DNA from: Chloroflexota bacterium
GTDB lineage: Bacteria; Chloroflexota; Anaerolineae; 4572-78; J111
Assembly: GCA_016860845.1 (NCBI GenBank)
Contig: BOKF01000032.1
Span: 1-64,000, forward strand
Length of the DNA: 64,000 nt
Reading direction: 5' to 3'
Made by a program: the position numbers and the translations under genes. Position 1 is the first letter of the stretch; every line of letters starts with the position of its first letter. The notes beneath the pieces were generated by a model. It was not told the origin of the DNA, ran no database searches, and saw nothing but the letters and a program-made list of their open reading frames with translations. Positions 17,222 through 25,474 of the stretch are shown here, piece by piece.

Positions 17222-18480
17222 GGCTGTTCACCTCCTTCCTGACTGCTGGCTTGAGCAGCGGCAGCCTTACCTTTGGCCGCTGGTCTGCCTGCTTTCGGAG
17301 CGGGCTTGGCTTTGGGGGGAGCAGGAACGGGTTGGAGTGCTTCTTTAGCGGTAACGGCAGCCAACGCCTCCTTCAAGGCTTTCACCTCTTGCCGCAGCAT
17401 CTCAATGTTGCGGCGAGCCTCCTCAAATTCCTGGCGGGCCGGAGAGAGTTCGGCTACAACCTTTTTAAGGGCCTTAAGTTCTTTCCGTTGTTCGTAGATG
17501 TTGCGGTAAGCTTCGTCAACCTCGCTCCGGGCGGCGATGTCGCTCGTCTTCAAGAAGAGTTCGGCGATCTCGCGCTGGTGCAGGCGGTAATGCATGGCCG
17601 TGTTCAGCAGGCGGCCCTGAATGTGAATGTACTTTTCAGAGCGAAAAACCTCGATAAAGACCGGATCGGCCACACTATTCCAGAGCAGGGCCAAGTCACG
17701 CAAACTCTTGATCGGCTGGCCCTTTTCGCTCAGCGCCACCAGTTCTTTTATCATCCGTTCAACGGCTTGAACCCAGGTATCGGCCAGAATCACTTGATAC
17801 TCAAAACTGGCCTGGCGAAAATCCTGCCAGGCATCGAACCCTTTGAGCAGCTTCTCATTTAACTCGCGGGTGTAGCCCAGGCTGGGACTTTCGACCAAAC
17901 GGCCAAAGGTGCGCTCGTAAGCATCCCAATAAAGATTGGTCAGATCAATTAACTCCGAACCACTGCCGGTAATGGCCTGGCCTAAATGCCCTCGCGCCAA
18001 TTGAGAGGACTGCAGCCACGGCTGGGCCAGTTTGTTCCACTCTTTCAGATAGAGCTGCCACAGCTCGGTCAGGTCCTGGTTGATGTGCTGCATCGTCTCG
18101 GGCGATTGAAGGAGCTGCTGGCGCCACTGCTCGGTGTAAGTTTTGAGGGTATTTTGCCATTCTTCGCCAGAGGCGGCTTTAGCCGCGACTGCCTTCCAGG
18201 TTTCGGTTAGAAACTGGAAGAAATCCACAAAACTTTTCTGGCTGGCCGCCAGGCGTTCAGACACATCTTTGGCCGTCGGTTCAGTGGTGGCTGTCCAGGC
18301 TTCAACACCCTGGGCAGCCACTTTTTGCCACGGTTCAGCCAAATCGGCATAGAAAGGAGGAGCCGGCGCGGTTCGGGCCAGATCGTACCAGTTTTTCCAC
18401 ATCTGCTTCTGGGCTTCGGCCCAGGCTTTGGTCATAGTTTCGATCTGGTCACTCCACGGTGTAGAATTTCCTCCAGGCAT
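17218..18480 (-). CDS. phaE: Class III PHA synthase subunit PhaE
   Basis: Non-catalytic partner of PhaC. The 420 residues are helical, with a C-terminal coiled coil (about 310-380) followed by an Ala/Pro/Lys-rich tail like those of phasins. The ATG at 18480 (AAAGG 9 bases upstream) is chosen over an in-frame start 28 codons earlier that would overlap the neighbour. The first 35 residues, with MTKAWAEAQKQMWKNW, are nearly the same as repeat modules in the phasin-like protein immediately upstream, which suggests a common docking segment. Confidence 0.85.
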   Translation of the reverse strand: MPGGNSTPWSDQIETMTKAWAEAQKQMWKNWYDLARTAPAPPFYADLAEPWQKVAAQGVEAWTATTEPTAKDVSERLAASQKSFVDFFQFLTETWKAVAAKAASGEEWQNTLKTYTEQWRQQLLQSPETMQHINQDLTELWQLYLKEWNKLAQPWLQSSQLARGHLGQAITGSGSELIDLTNLYWDAYERTFGRLVESPSLGYTRELNEKLLKGFDAWQDFRQASFEYQVILADTWVQAVERMIKELVALSEKGQPIKSLRDLALLWNSVADPVFIEVFRSEKYIHIQGRLLNTAMHYRLHQREIAELFLKTSDIAARSEVDEAYRNIYEQRKELKALKKVVAELSPARQEFEEARRNIEMLRQEVKALKEALAAVTAKEALQPVPAPPKAKPAPKAGRPAAKGKAAAAQASSQEGGEQP

Positions 18481-18493
18481 CGTTTTCAGCCTT

Positions 18494-18988
18494 TCACTTT
18501 TTATTGGTGGCTTTGGCTTCGGTCGGCGCGGTGGACCACTGGCGGACCCACTCAGCCTGGGCATTCATCACCTTTTGCGAGGTTTCCTGCCAGGTCTTAT
18601 ACATTTTCTGGCCTTCTTCGCTCCAATCGGGGGTCGTCTTGGACGGGTCAAATTTCTTGACCACAGCAAACCAGCTATCCCACATCTGCTTCTGAGCCTC
18701 GGACCACTGTTTGCTCATCTCCTGGGCTTGCTGCGCCCAATCACCAACCTCTTTGGGAGCGCCCTCGATAGATTTGATGCTGTCCGCCCACATGCGCGTC
18801 CATTCCGCCTGAGCATTCAACGTATTTTTAACCGACTCTTCCCACATATTCAGGGTTTTGGCCCAGAATTCGGCAGCCTGAGTCTTTTCAAAGTGCTGCG
18901 TGGTCCCCAGCCAGTTATCCCACATTTTTTTCTGCGTATCAACCCAGGCTTTGGTCATTTCCTCAGCCTGCTTGGTCCAATCCATCAT
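18494..18988 (-). CDS. Phasin-like protein with an internal duplication
   Basis: A 164-residue Trp- and Gln-rich helical protein made of two similar halves of about 80 residues. Each half has a first module (EMTKAWVDTQKKMWDNW; EMSKQWSEAQKQMWDSW) and a second module ending in NAQAEWTRMW or NAQAEWVRQW. The first module also begins PhaE and the second ends the 168-residue protein at 14743. Probably a PHA-granule or PhaE-interacting protein, first gene of the phaE-phaC transcript; the family is not one I can name. Confidence 0.7.
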   Translation of the reverse strand: MMDWTKQAEEMTKAWVDTQKKMWDNWLGTTQHFEKTQAAEFWAKTLNMWEESVKNTLNAQAEWTRMWADSIKSIEGAPKEVGDWAQQAQEMSKQWSEAQKQMWDSWFAVVKKFDPSKTTPDWSEEGQKMYKTWQETSQKVMNAQAEWVRQWSTAPTEAKATNKK

Positions 18989-19103
18989 GGTTTATCTCCT
19001 TACTTTTTCAGTTAAATTTAATTTTAAGAGGGACAAAGCGGCAAGTTGGCTGAGAAAGAGGAGGTAACCAACTATGAACAACCTTGCCAACCGAGTTTAG
19101 TAT

Positions 19104-19180
19104 GAGTTACGCAGTTGGGTGGTAATTTAGGGCTTTATGCCCGCCCACAAGGGGCTAAACTACTCTGAACTGTGTAACTC
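19104..19180. repeat. Large imperfect palindrome in the phasin leader
   Basis: Arms GAGTTACGCAGTT (19104-19116) and AACTGTGTAACTC (19168-19180) pair with one mismatch, enclosing shorter hairpins (GGGC/GCCC; TTTAG/CTAAA). Could be a structured leader or a dispersed palindromic repeat. Confidence 0.6.
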
Positions 19181-19337
19181 CTATTTAGATTGCCTGGAAC
19201 TTGTAAATACAAAAGTCCTCAAGCGTTAGGAAGAATTTGATTTAGAGGGTGGAAAAAGAGGTAAAGGAGGGGCGCGGCTCGCTTTTCCAAGTGACAGGAA
19301 GAAGCTACGAGTATATAATATTTTTCTAAAGTTATAC

Positions 19338-19367
19338 CATGTTAACATGCGCAAACCTGCATGTCAA
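19338..19367 (-). promoter_or_regulatory. Candidate promoter with palindromic operator, phasin-phaEC
   Basis: On the minus strand TTGACA (19362-19367) and TAACAT (19339-19344) are 17 bases apart. The -10 is inside the perfect palindrome CATGTTAACATG (19338-19349), and ACATGC/GCATGT arms flank the spacer, suggesting a repressor site. Confidence 0.5.
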
Positions 19368-19396
19368 ACATATAGAGAACATATAAAACTTACCTA

Positions 19397-19783
19397 CTAC
19401 CCCTGCCACCACATGGCCTGGCGCAAAATATCGGTGACGGAGACGATGCCGAGCAGTTTACCTTTGATTACCGGCGCCCGGCGAAGATGAAAGTGGGCAA
19501 ACAGCCGGGCTACATGCTCCACGCTCAAATCGGGGTTGACCACAATACAGGGTTTGGTCATAATTTCGTGGACCTGCACTTCTTGAGGGTCTTTACCGTA
19601 GGCGGCTATCTTATAGACAATATCCGTCTCAGTAACAATGCCGTAGGCGTCTTCAACACTGCGCGGCTCTACAACCAGATCACGCAGCTTTTTTTCTTTC
19701 ATCAATTGGATAGCCTCGGCAACAGTGGCGGAACCTTGAATCGTGACCACGTCGGTGGTCATAACCTCTTTTACTTTCAGCAT
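19397..19783 (-). CDS. CBS-domain-pair protein
   Basis: A 128-residue stand-alone Bateman module: two CBS motifs (MTTDVVTIQGSATVAEAIQL at the start; IMTKPCIVVNPDLSVEHVAR in the second half). Such modules bind adenine nucleotides or SAM and regulate partners. It is a paralogue of the next gene, 20 bases away, and lies inside the PHA locus. A link between energy charge and PHA metabolism is inferred only from position. Confidence 0.85.
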   Translation of the reverse strand: MLKVKEVMTTDVVTIQGSATVAEAIQLMKEKKLRDLVVEPRSVEDAYGIVTETDIVYKIAAYGKDPQEVQVHEIMTKPCIVVNPDLSVEHVARLFAHFHLRRAPVIKGKLLGIVSVTDILRQAMWWQG

Positions 19784-19803
19784 GGCTTTCTCCCTTAGGC
19801 GAG

Positions 19804-20178
19804 CTACATGGCCCGGTGCAAAATATCCGAGACCGAAACAATCCCTAACAATTTTTCTTGGATGACGGGGGCTTTGTGAATGTGCAGATTGGCAAACAAA
19901 CGGGCCACGTATTCCACCCCCAGGTCGGGATTAATGACCACGCAGGGCTTGGTCATGATGTCGCCCACATTCACTGCTTTCGGGTCTTTGGCCGGGCCGA
20001 TCACTTTGTAGGCAATATCCGCTTCGCTGACAATGCCATAGGCATCGTCCTCATCACGGGGCAGCACCACCAGGGCATGCACCTTCTTTCGCTTCATCAG
20101 CTCAATCGCTTCGGCTACCCAGGCCGACTCGCGGATGGTCACAACCTCAGGTGTCATAATATCTTTTGCTTTCAGCAT
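19804..20178 (-). CDS. CBS-domain-pair protein, tandem paralogue
   Basis: A 124-residue two-CBS protein, strongly similar to its neighbour over its full length (MTPEVVTI, EAIELMKRKKVHALVV, GDIMTKPCVVINPDLGVEYV). The pair probably arose by tandem duplication and may form heterodimers. No attached enzymatic domain. Transcribed toward the phasin/phaEC genes. Confidence 0.85.
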   Translation of the reverse strand: MLKAKDIMTPEVVTIRESAWVAEAIELMKRKKVHALVVLPRDEDDAYGIVSEADIAYKVIGPAKDPKAVNVGDIMTKPCVVINPDLGVEYVARLFANLHIHKAPVIQEKLLGIVSVSDILHRAM

Positions 20179-20254
20179 AATGACTTATCTCCTTTGACGG
20201 TCAATAGACACTCGTTTTTGGTCTAAGTACAAGCAATTAAATTATGCGGGGTTC

Positions 20255-20309
20255 GTAGTGACGACTTTAGTCGTTTCTGGTCTGGTTACGCGACTGAAGT
20301 CGCTACTAC
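20255..20309. repeat. GTAGTGACGACTTTAGTCG palindromic repeat
   Basis: Arms at 20255-20273 and 20291-20309 are imperfect complements built on GTAG-GCGACTT-AGTCG. It resembles widespread intergenic REP-like palindromes and lies between the CBS pair and the SDR gene. Confidence 0.65.
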
Positions 20310-20399
20310 AAATCTTCAAAACTTTTTTGTTTGCACTTAGAAGGTGGACTGGCTCTTGGTTAGGACAAAAGTGCCCGTCACCTGAGTAATATATCCGGC

Positions 20400-21212
20400 C
20401 TAGATGACCGTTCCTCCATCAACATGCAGCACATGCCCGGTAACATAGGCGGCTTCATCGGAAGCCAGCCACAAGAAAGCGTTGGCGATGTCTTCCGGCT
20501 TGCCAAAGCGGCCCAGGGCAATCCGCTCTAACAGCTTCTCGACGACCTTATCGGGAATCCCATCAATCATCCGGGTTTCGGTAAAGCCGGGAGCGACGGC
20601 ATTGGCCCGAATCCCTTTACGGCCTAACTCGCGCGCCCAGACTTTGGTCATGCCAATAACCCCGGCCTTACTGGCCACATAATTAGTCTGGCCAAAGTTG
20701 CCGTACGGGGCTACAACCGAAGCGGTGCTGAGGATAACGCCGCTGCCTTGCTGAATCATGGTTGGGACCACAGCTTTGGTACAGTTGAAAACACCCTTAA
20801 GGTTGACACCCATGACCAGGTCAAAATTTTCTTCAGTCATCTTGGTTAACTGGGCATCGCGGACAATCCCGGCGTTATTGACCAAAACATCAATCCGCGC
20901 GTACTGCTTCAAAGCCGCTTGAACCATTGTTTCCACGGAAACGCTGTCGGTCACATCCACCTGAACAGGCAAAGCCGTCCGTGTTCGAGTTACAACTGCG
21001 TGTTTGTCGCCATTGGCCGAAGTAACATGCTCACCTACCGCATGGGCCTGGCGCTCCCGGTCCATAATTTCGTCGGCAACCATCTGGGCCACGGCAAATT
21101 CAATATCGGCCACCACCACAAGAGCGCCTTCCTCGGCAAAACGCAGCGCAGTTGCCCGGCCAATTCCCCGTCCACCCCCCGTGATAATGGCTACCTTGTC
21201 TTTGAGGCGCAT
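20400..21212 (-). CDS. SDR-family acetoacetyl-CoA / 3-oxoacyl reductase, with insertion
   Basis: NAD(P)-dependent SDR, 270 residues. Motifs: TGGGRGIGRAT, NNAGIVRD, catalytic Ser/Tyr/Lys in LSTASVV and YVASKAG, PGFTETRMIDGIP. It resembles PhaB/FabG and sits in the PHA locus, so it is a second candidate acetoacetyl-CoA reductase. It differs by about 25 extra residues after the third strand (around 50-80, charged), absent from the reductase at 15224. Start ATG has GGGGAGAT upstream. Confidence 0.85.
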   Translation of the reverse strand: MRLKDKVAIITGGGRGIGRATALRFAEEGALVVVADIEFAVAQMVADEIMDRERQAHAVGEHVTSANGDKHAVVTRTRTALPVQVDVTDSVSVETMVQAALKQYARIDVLVNNAGIVRDAQLTKMTEENFDLVMGVNLKGVFNCTKAVVPTMIQQGSGVILSTASVVAPYGNFGQTNYVASKAGVIGMTKVWARELGRKGIRANAVAPGFTETRMIDGIPDKVVEKLLERIALGRFGKPEDIANAFLWLASDEAAYVTGHVLHVDGGTVI

Positions 21213-21247
21213 AACTATCTCCCCTTTGAGGTTTACTTATAAATTAT

Positions 21248-21784
21248 TTATTCTGCCGGCTTACCTCTACTGGCAGTTTTGTTATCCTTTGCTTGCAGAG
21301 CTTGTTCTAACGTTTCTACTTTGGCCGCCAGCGTCTCAATTTGGGCTTGCAAAGATTTCAAGGCCTCGACGACCTGTTTCTGGTCAGGCTGCTCTGAGAA
21401 CTGCCAGGCTTTGAGCGCCCGTTGGGTCGCCTGGTCAATTTGTTCCTTGAACGTTTGGGACTGCTTGACCGTTTGCTCCATCGCCTCAAACATCATGCCG
21501 GTGTAACTTGAAGCAAATTGTTCCCACAGTTTGAAACTTTCTTGCAGCACCTTCTCTTGATTCATATTCTGACCTCCTGCTATCGCCTTCATCGTCAGTT
21601 GCGCCAGGTAGCGTTGGATAAAAGCTACGGCTTCGGCAAAGTCGGTAAAGCGGTCTTCTTCATCGCCCTGAACATGGCGAATGTGCCCGCGCCACTGGAC
21701 ATGCGGTTCATCCTGCGCGTCCTGCCACATCTCCTGGGTAAAACGCAGCACAAATGAGGCAACATTGTTCTGGGGTTTCATCAT
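21248..21784 (-). CDS. Phasin-family protein with N-terminal extension domain
   Basis: Residues 74-178 look like a phasin: amphipathic helices, a coiled coil (KSLQAQIETLAAKVETLEQAL) and a Lys/Ala-rich tail. Residues 1-73 (SFVLRFTQEMWQDAQDEPHV, RGHIRHVQGDEEDRFTDFAE) look like a separate small domain. Between them lies a very strong ribosome binding site (AGGAGGT, 6 bases before an ATG at 21565). The gene may therefore make both a 178-residue fusion and a 105-residue phasin, or only the latter. Confidence 0.7.
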   Translation of the reverse strand: MMKPQNNVASFVLRFTQEMWQDAQDEPHVQWRGHIRHVQGDEEDRFTDFAEAVAFIQRYLAQLTMKAIAGGQNMNQEKVLQESFKLWEQFASSYTGMMFEAMEQTVKQSQTFKEQIDQATQRALKAWQFSEQPDQKQVVEALKSLQAQIETLAAKVETLEQALQAKDNKTASRGKPAE

Positions 21785-21855
21785 CGTTAATCACCTTACC
21801 TGAATTTTATTTTAATAAAGTGGAGTTACAATTGAGTTACAAGGGGGAACATAAA

Positions 21856-21920
21856 ACGTGAAACGTGAGGCGTGAGGCGAAAGAATTTTGGAAGTATCGC
21901 CTCACAGCTCTTCGCCTCAG
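21856..21920. repeat. Inverted CGTGAGG-type heptamer array
   Basis: CGTGAAA/CGTGAGG/CGTGAGG units on the left, CGCCTCA/TCGCCTC units on the right. It abuts the stop codon of the BTAD regulator and could act as its 3' hairpin. Confidence 0.75.
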
Positions 21921-22723
21921 CCTTCCCCCCACGCCTGGCGGTAGAGACGCTGTGTTTCGGGCAGAGGTTCGACTCCCAACTCGCGTTGCAGCATGTCAAC
22001 ACACGCCTGGTAAGTACGCCGGGCCAGGGGGCGATTGCCTTGAGCCAGGTACGCCTGCATCTGCACCCGGTAGGCATCCTCCCAGACGGGATCAATGGCG
22101 AGGACATGCTGGGTCAGGCGGATGCTCTCCAGCGGGCTTTGTTCGACCAGCAGGCTGGCCAGGGTCGTCATCGTGCCGAGGGCCAACAGGTGCAGCCGCT
22201 CCCGTTCGGCGCTGCTCCAATCCTCATAGCGGCGTTCGGGCAGGTAATCACCCCCGTAGAGAGCCAACGCTTGCTGGTAACATTCAATGGCGGCGAGGGG
22301 ATTGTCAGGCAGTGTCTTGTTGCCGAGGGTGATCAAATGCTCAAACGCATCGGCGTCCACCCAGCTCTCGGCCAGATTGAGACTGTAAACCAATCCCTGG
22401 CGCTGGATGAAACGAGACTCCGCTCGCGGAGGCCGCTCCGGCTCAATCGCCTTAAATATTGCGTGGAGGGCCACCTTGAAATCACGATCGCCTTCTTCGC
22501 TGTTTAGCTCCGGCCACAGCCGGTCAATGATCTGCTCTTTGTGCAAGTGAGCGCTACGCCGGGCCGTCACCAGGAATTGAAAGAGGTGGAGGGCTTTTTC
22601 CCGTCCCCAGGCGGCCGGCTCGATCTCAACCCCATGCCGCCAGAGACGAAAGCCGCCCAGGGTCTGAATCTGCAAGGCAGCGGCCTGCGGGCCAGAAGGG
22701 CCGGTTTGAGCTGAGGTGTCCAT
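21917..22723 (-). CDS. BTAD-domain (SARP-like) transcriptional regulator
   Basis: An N-terminal winged-helix OmpR-like DNA-binding domain (LQIQTLGGFRLW to about residue 100, with EKALHLFQFLV and IIDRLWPE) is followed by a bacterial transcriptional activation domain of TPR-like helices (about 110-265, ending YQACVDMLQRELGVEPLPET). Length is about 268; ATG 22744 is an alternative start. It is divergent from crtI and at the end of the PHA locus, so either set could be its target. No sensor or ATPase domain is attached. Confidence 0.85.
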   Translation of the reverse strand: MDTSAQTGPSGPQAAALQIQTLGGFRLWRHGVEIEPAAWGREKALHLFQFLVTARRSAHLHKEQIIDRLWPELNSEEGDRDFKVALHAIFKAIEPERPPRAESRFIQRQGLVYSLNLAESWVDADAFEHLITLGNKTLPDNPLAAIECYQQALALYGGDYLPERRYEDWSSAERERLHLLALGTMTTLASLLVEQSPLESIRLTQHVLAIDPVWEDAYRVQMQAYLAQGNRPLARRTYQACVDMLQRELGVEPLPETQRLYRQAWGEG

Positions 22724-22790
22724 AAACCTCAAGTGTACCGTCATTCCTGGCAGCGTCAAATAATTTAAGCCTAAGTAGGGCCTTTAAATC

Positions 22791-22819
22791 TTGACAAAAC
22801 TTTCTTTCTCTTATATAAT
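22791..22819 (+). promoter_or_regulatory. crtI promoter
   Basis: Perfect sigma-70 consensus: TTGACA (22791-22796), 17 bases, TATAAT (22814-22819). Confidence 0.85.
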
Positions 22820-22851
22820 TAGACAAATATTAGACAATTATTGGACATCGG
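22819..22851 (+). promoter_or_regulatory. Triple 11-bp direct-repeat operator at crtI
   Basis: Three contiguous 11-mers, TTAGACAAATA, TTAGACAATTA and TTGGACATCGG, cover the transcription start. The same GACAA unit at 11-bp spacing recurs at the crtB and regulator promoters. CarH-type regulators bind 11-bp direct repeats, so this is the inferred site of the protein at 26637. Confidence 0.7.
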
Positions 22852-22860
22852 AGCGTAATA

Positions 22861-24399
22861 ATGAAAAAGAAAATCATCGTCATCGGCAGCGGCTTTGGCG
22901 GACTGGGCGCAGCCGTGCGTCTGGCTGCCAGAGGTCACGAGGTACAAATTTTTGAGAAGCGGGATAAATTAGGCGGTCGGGCCTACGTCTACGAGATCAA
23001 CGGCTTCAAATTCGACGGCGGACCGACCATTGTCACCGCCCCCTTCATGCTCGACGACATCTTCGAGCTGGCCGGGCGGCGGCGGGAGGATTATTTTGAG
23101 CTGGTCCCGTGCAACCCCTTCTATCGCATTTTTAACCACGAAGGGCGCTGCTTCGATTACAACGACAATACCGATTTCACCCTGAGCCAGATTGAAAAGT
23201 GGAATTCTACCGACAAAGCAGGCTATCTAAAATTCATCCAATCCACCCAAGCTATCTTTGAAAAGGGTTTTGTCGAACTGGCCGACAAGCCATTCCTCAA
23301 CTTCATGGACATGGTCCGCATCATCCCGGATTTGATCCGGCTGCAGTCGCATAAGAGCGTCTATAAATATGTCTCTCAATTTGTGCAGGATGACTTTCTG
23401 CGCCGCTGTTTTTCCTTCCACCCGCTGCTGGTAGGCGGCAATCCCTTTGAGACAACTTCCATTTATGCCCTAATTCACTATCTGGAGCGGGAGTGGGGCG
23501 TGCATTACGCCATGGGCGGCACCGGGGCAATTGTCCAGGGGTTGGGCCGGCTGTTTGAGGAATTGGGCGGGCAGGTCTGCACCAACGCCGAAGTTCAGGA
23601 AATCCTGGTGGAAGACCGGCGAGTGACAGGTATCCGCCTGGCCGACGGCACGGTCCACCAGGCCGACATCATCATCTCCAACGCCGATGTCGCCTTTACC
23701 TACCGTAACTTGATCCCGCCGCAGTACCGCCGCAAATACACCAACCGTAAAATCGAAACGATGCGCTACAGCATGTCGCTCTTTGTGATCTATTTTGGCA
23801 CCAAACGCCGCTACACCGACACCAAGCTGGCCCATCATAACATCATCCTGGGCGAGCGCTACAAGGGTCTGCTGGACGACATCTTTACCAAAAAGCAGCT
23901 AGCCAACGACTTCTCCCTCTACCTGCATATGCCCACTCTGACCGACCCCTCGCTGGCCCCGGAAGGCTGCGAGAGCTTTTACGTATTGTCGCCGGTACCG
24001 CATTTGGGGTCGGGCATTGACTGGACCCAAGCGGCAAAGCCCTACCGTGATCGGATCATGCAGTTTTTAGAAGATAACTATCTGCCGGATTTGCAGGCCA
24101 ATATTGTGGCCGAACACACCATTGACCCGCTTCATTTCCAGAACACCCTCAACAGCTACCTCGGTTCAGCCTTCTCCGTGGAACCGACGCTGACCCAATC
24201 GGCCTGGTTCCGCCCCCACAACCGTTCCGAGGATTTCGACAACCTCTACTTCGTCGGCGCGGGCACCCATCCCGGTGCGGGTCTGCCGGGAGTCTTGTCG
24301 TCGGCTAAAATTGCAGAGGAATTGATTATGAATTCGCTGCCTGTATCTTCGGCAGCCCGAGGCGCTGGTACAGTTGGGCAAAATTTAGCCTTTGGTTAA
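22861..24399 (+). CDS. crtI: Phytoene desaturase
   Basis: FAD-dependent desaturase that converts phytoene toward lycopene at the membrane. The 512 residues start with the Rossmann motif [19 protein letters not shown] and [12 protein letters not shown], and end with the CrtI signature [23 protein letters not shown] is 7 bases before the ATG. It is transcribed from its own promoter with an 11-bp repeat operator. The last 74 bases overlap the convergent gene at 24326. Number of desaturation steps cannot be told. Confidence 0.92.
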   Translation: MKKKIIVIGSGFGGLGAAVRLAARGHEVQIFEKRDKLGGRAYVYEINGFKFDGGPTIVTAPFMLDDIFELAGRRREDYFELVPCNPFYRIFNHEGRCFDYNDNTDFTLSQIEKWNSTDKAGYLKFIQSTQAIFEKGFVELADKPFLNFMDMVRIIPDLIRLQSHKSVYKYVSQFVQDDFLRRCFSFHPLLVGGNPFETTSIYALIHYLEREWGVHYAMGGTGAIVQGLGRLFEELGGQVCTNAEVQEILVEDRRVTGIRLADGTVHQADIIISNADVAFTYRNLIPPQYRRKYTNRKIETMRYSMSLFVIYFGTKRRYTDTKLAHHNIILGERYKGLLDDIFTKKQLANDFSLYLHMPTLTDPSLAPEGCESFYVLSPVPHLGSGIDWTQAAKPYRDRIMQFLEDNYLPDLQANIVAEHTIDPLHFQNTLNSYLGSAFSVEPTLTQSAWFRPHNRSEDFDNLYFVGAGTHPGAGLPGVLSSAKIAEELIMNSLPVSSAARGAGTVGQNLAFG

Positions 24400-25414
24400 G
24401 GAGAAAGGCAAAACGAGCCACCTTCTCAGCCTCACGGAAGCAAGATCTGCCAAAGAACTGCTCGACTTTTTCGATAGTAGTGAGCGTATCATAGGGAGAC
24501 AGCATAATTGCCACACCGCGTTCCTCGGCCCTGTCCTCAATCACCGGGTTGGGCCGAGTATTGCCGGTCAAAATCAGGACCTTGGTCGAGGTTTCCAGAG
24601 CAGCCAGTTGAATATCTGTCCGGTCCCCGCCCACAATGACCGCTTTATTCTTAACAGTGCGAAAATAATTCAAAGCATTTTCAACATTCATGGCGCCGAC
24701 CATCAGGTTTTCGACCAGGTCCTCCAGGCAATCACCACAGAGCAATTCACCCTCCAAGACCTCGACAATTTTACCGATACCTATGGAATGCAGAGTTGGT
24801 TCGTAAGGCAAAACGGCCAAAATGTCAACACCCTGAGCCTGCACATAAGGGAGGATGGAATTATTCACATATTCCAGGCGGTTTTCCGGCACTGTGTTGA
24901 TAATGACGCCGATCAATCGCTCCCCTAACCGGGTCAGGGCGGTTAGAGTATCGTCAACCACTTGCAGGCTGTTTTGGTAGCCAACAACCGTAATCACCCT
25001 GGCGTCAACCAGGTCGGCCACTTCATTGAGTGATAGCTTAACGATATAGCCTTCCCGGAAATTGTCACTGCCCTCCATTACCACAATATCTTTATTCTGG
25101 CCAATCGTTGTAGCAGCCTGTTTGACCGTGCTTCTGTAATCCCCATTCTCCTCGGTCAAAATTTTGCGCATGCGCTGGCTGGTGACAACAACCGGAGCCA
25201 GGAGTTCCTCTGGCTCGCTCAAATTAAAGGTTTCTTTGATAAAACGGGCATCCTCATCAATACTGCTCTCGGCCAAAACGCGGGCCGCACTGCTAAAAGG
25301 CTTTAAGTAACCTACTCGATAACCATCTTTCCGCATCCGCTCCATCAAGGTCAGGCAAACGGCGCTTTTGCCGGAAAAATTTTGGGTTGAAGTAATGTAT
25401 AAATTGATTGCCAT
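24326..25414 (-). CDS. Pta-N/DRTGG domain protein, paralogue of 2380-3450
   Basis: A 362-residue P-loop ([11 protein letters not shown]) plus DRTGG ([20 protein letters not shown]) protein, very similar over its full length to the protein at 2380, again lacking a phosphotransacetylase catalytic domain. ATG at 25414 is preferred (GGGAG 7 bases upstream); the frame is open 8 codons further. It lies between crtI and crtB but is unrelated to carotenoid chemistry in sequence. Its 3' end overlaps crtI by 74 bases. Confidence 0.8.
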   Translation of the reverse strand: MAINLYITSTQNFSGKSAVCLTLMERMRKDGYRVGYLKPFSSAARVLAESSIDEDARFIKETFNLSEPEELLAPVVVTSQRMRKILTEENGDYRSTVKQAATTIGQNKDIVVMEGSDNFREGYIVKLSLNEVADLVDARVITVVGYQNSLQVVDDTLTALTRLGERLIGVIINTVPENRLEYVNNSILPYVQAQGVDILAVLPYEPTLHSIGIGKIVEVLEGELLCGDCLEDLVENLMVGAMNVENALNYFRTVKNKAVIVGGDRTDIQLAALETSTKVLILTGNTRPNPVIEDRAEERGVAIMLSPYDTLTTIEKVEQFFGRSCFREAEKVARFAFLLNQRLNFAQLYQRLGLPKIQAANS

Positions 25415-25474
25415 GATCATTCTCCCTTGAACAAACAAAAGCTTCTCGAAAGCTGCACTACCTTTAGCTAGCTT

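Larger units (their letters stand above)
18989..19396. other. Long non-coding region ahead of the phasin/phaEC genes
   Basis: A 408-base gap without a plausible gene. On the minus strand it carries a consensus promoter near 19340-19367, a 12-bp palindrome and a large imperfect palindrome, so the phasin transcript may have a leader of about 340 bases. Confidence 0.55.

Noticed and set aside
16118..19015. Several 180-200 codon + strand frames opposite phaC and phaE
   Set aside because: Shadows in GC-rich DNA; no motifs, whereas the minus frames are PHA proteins.
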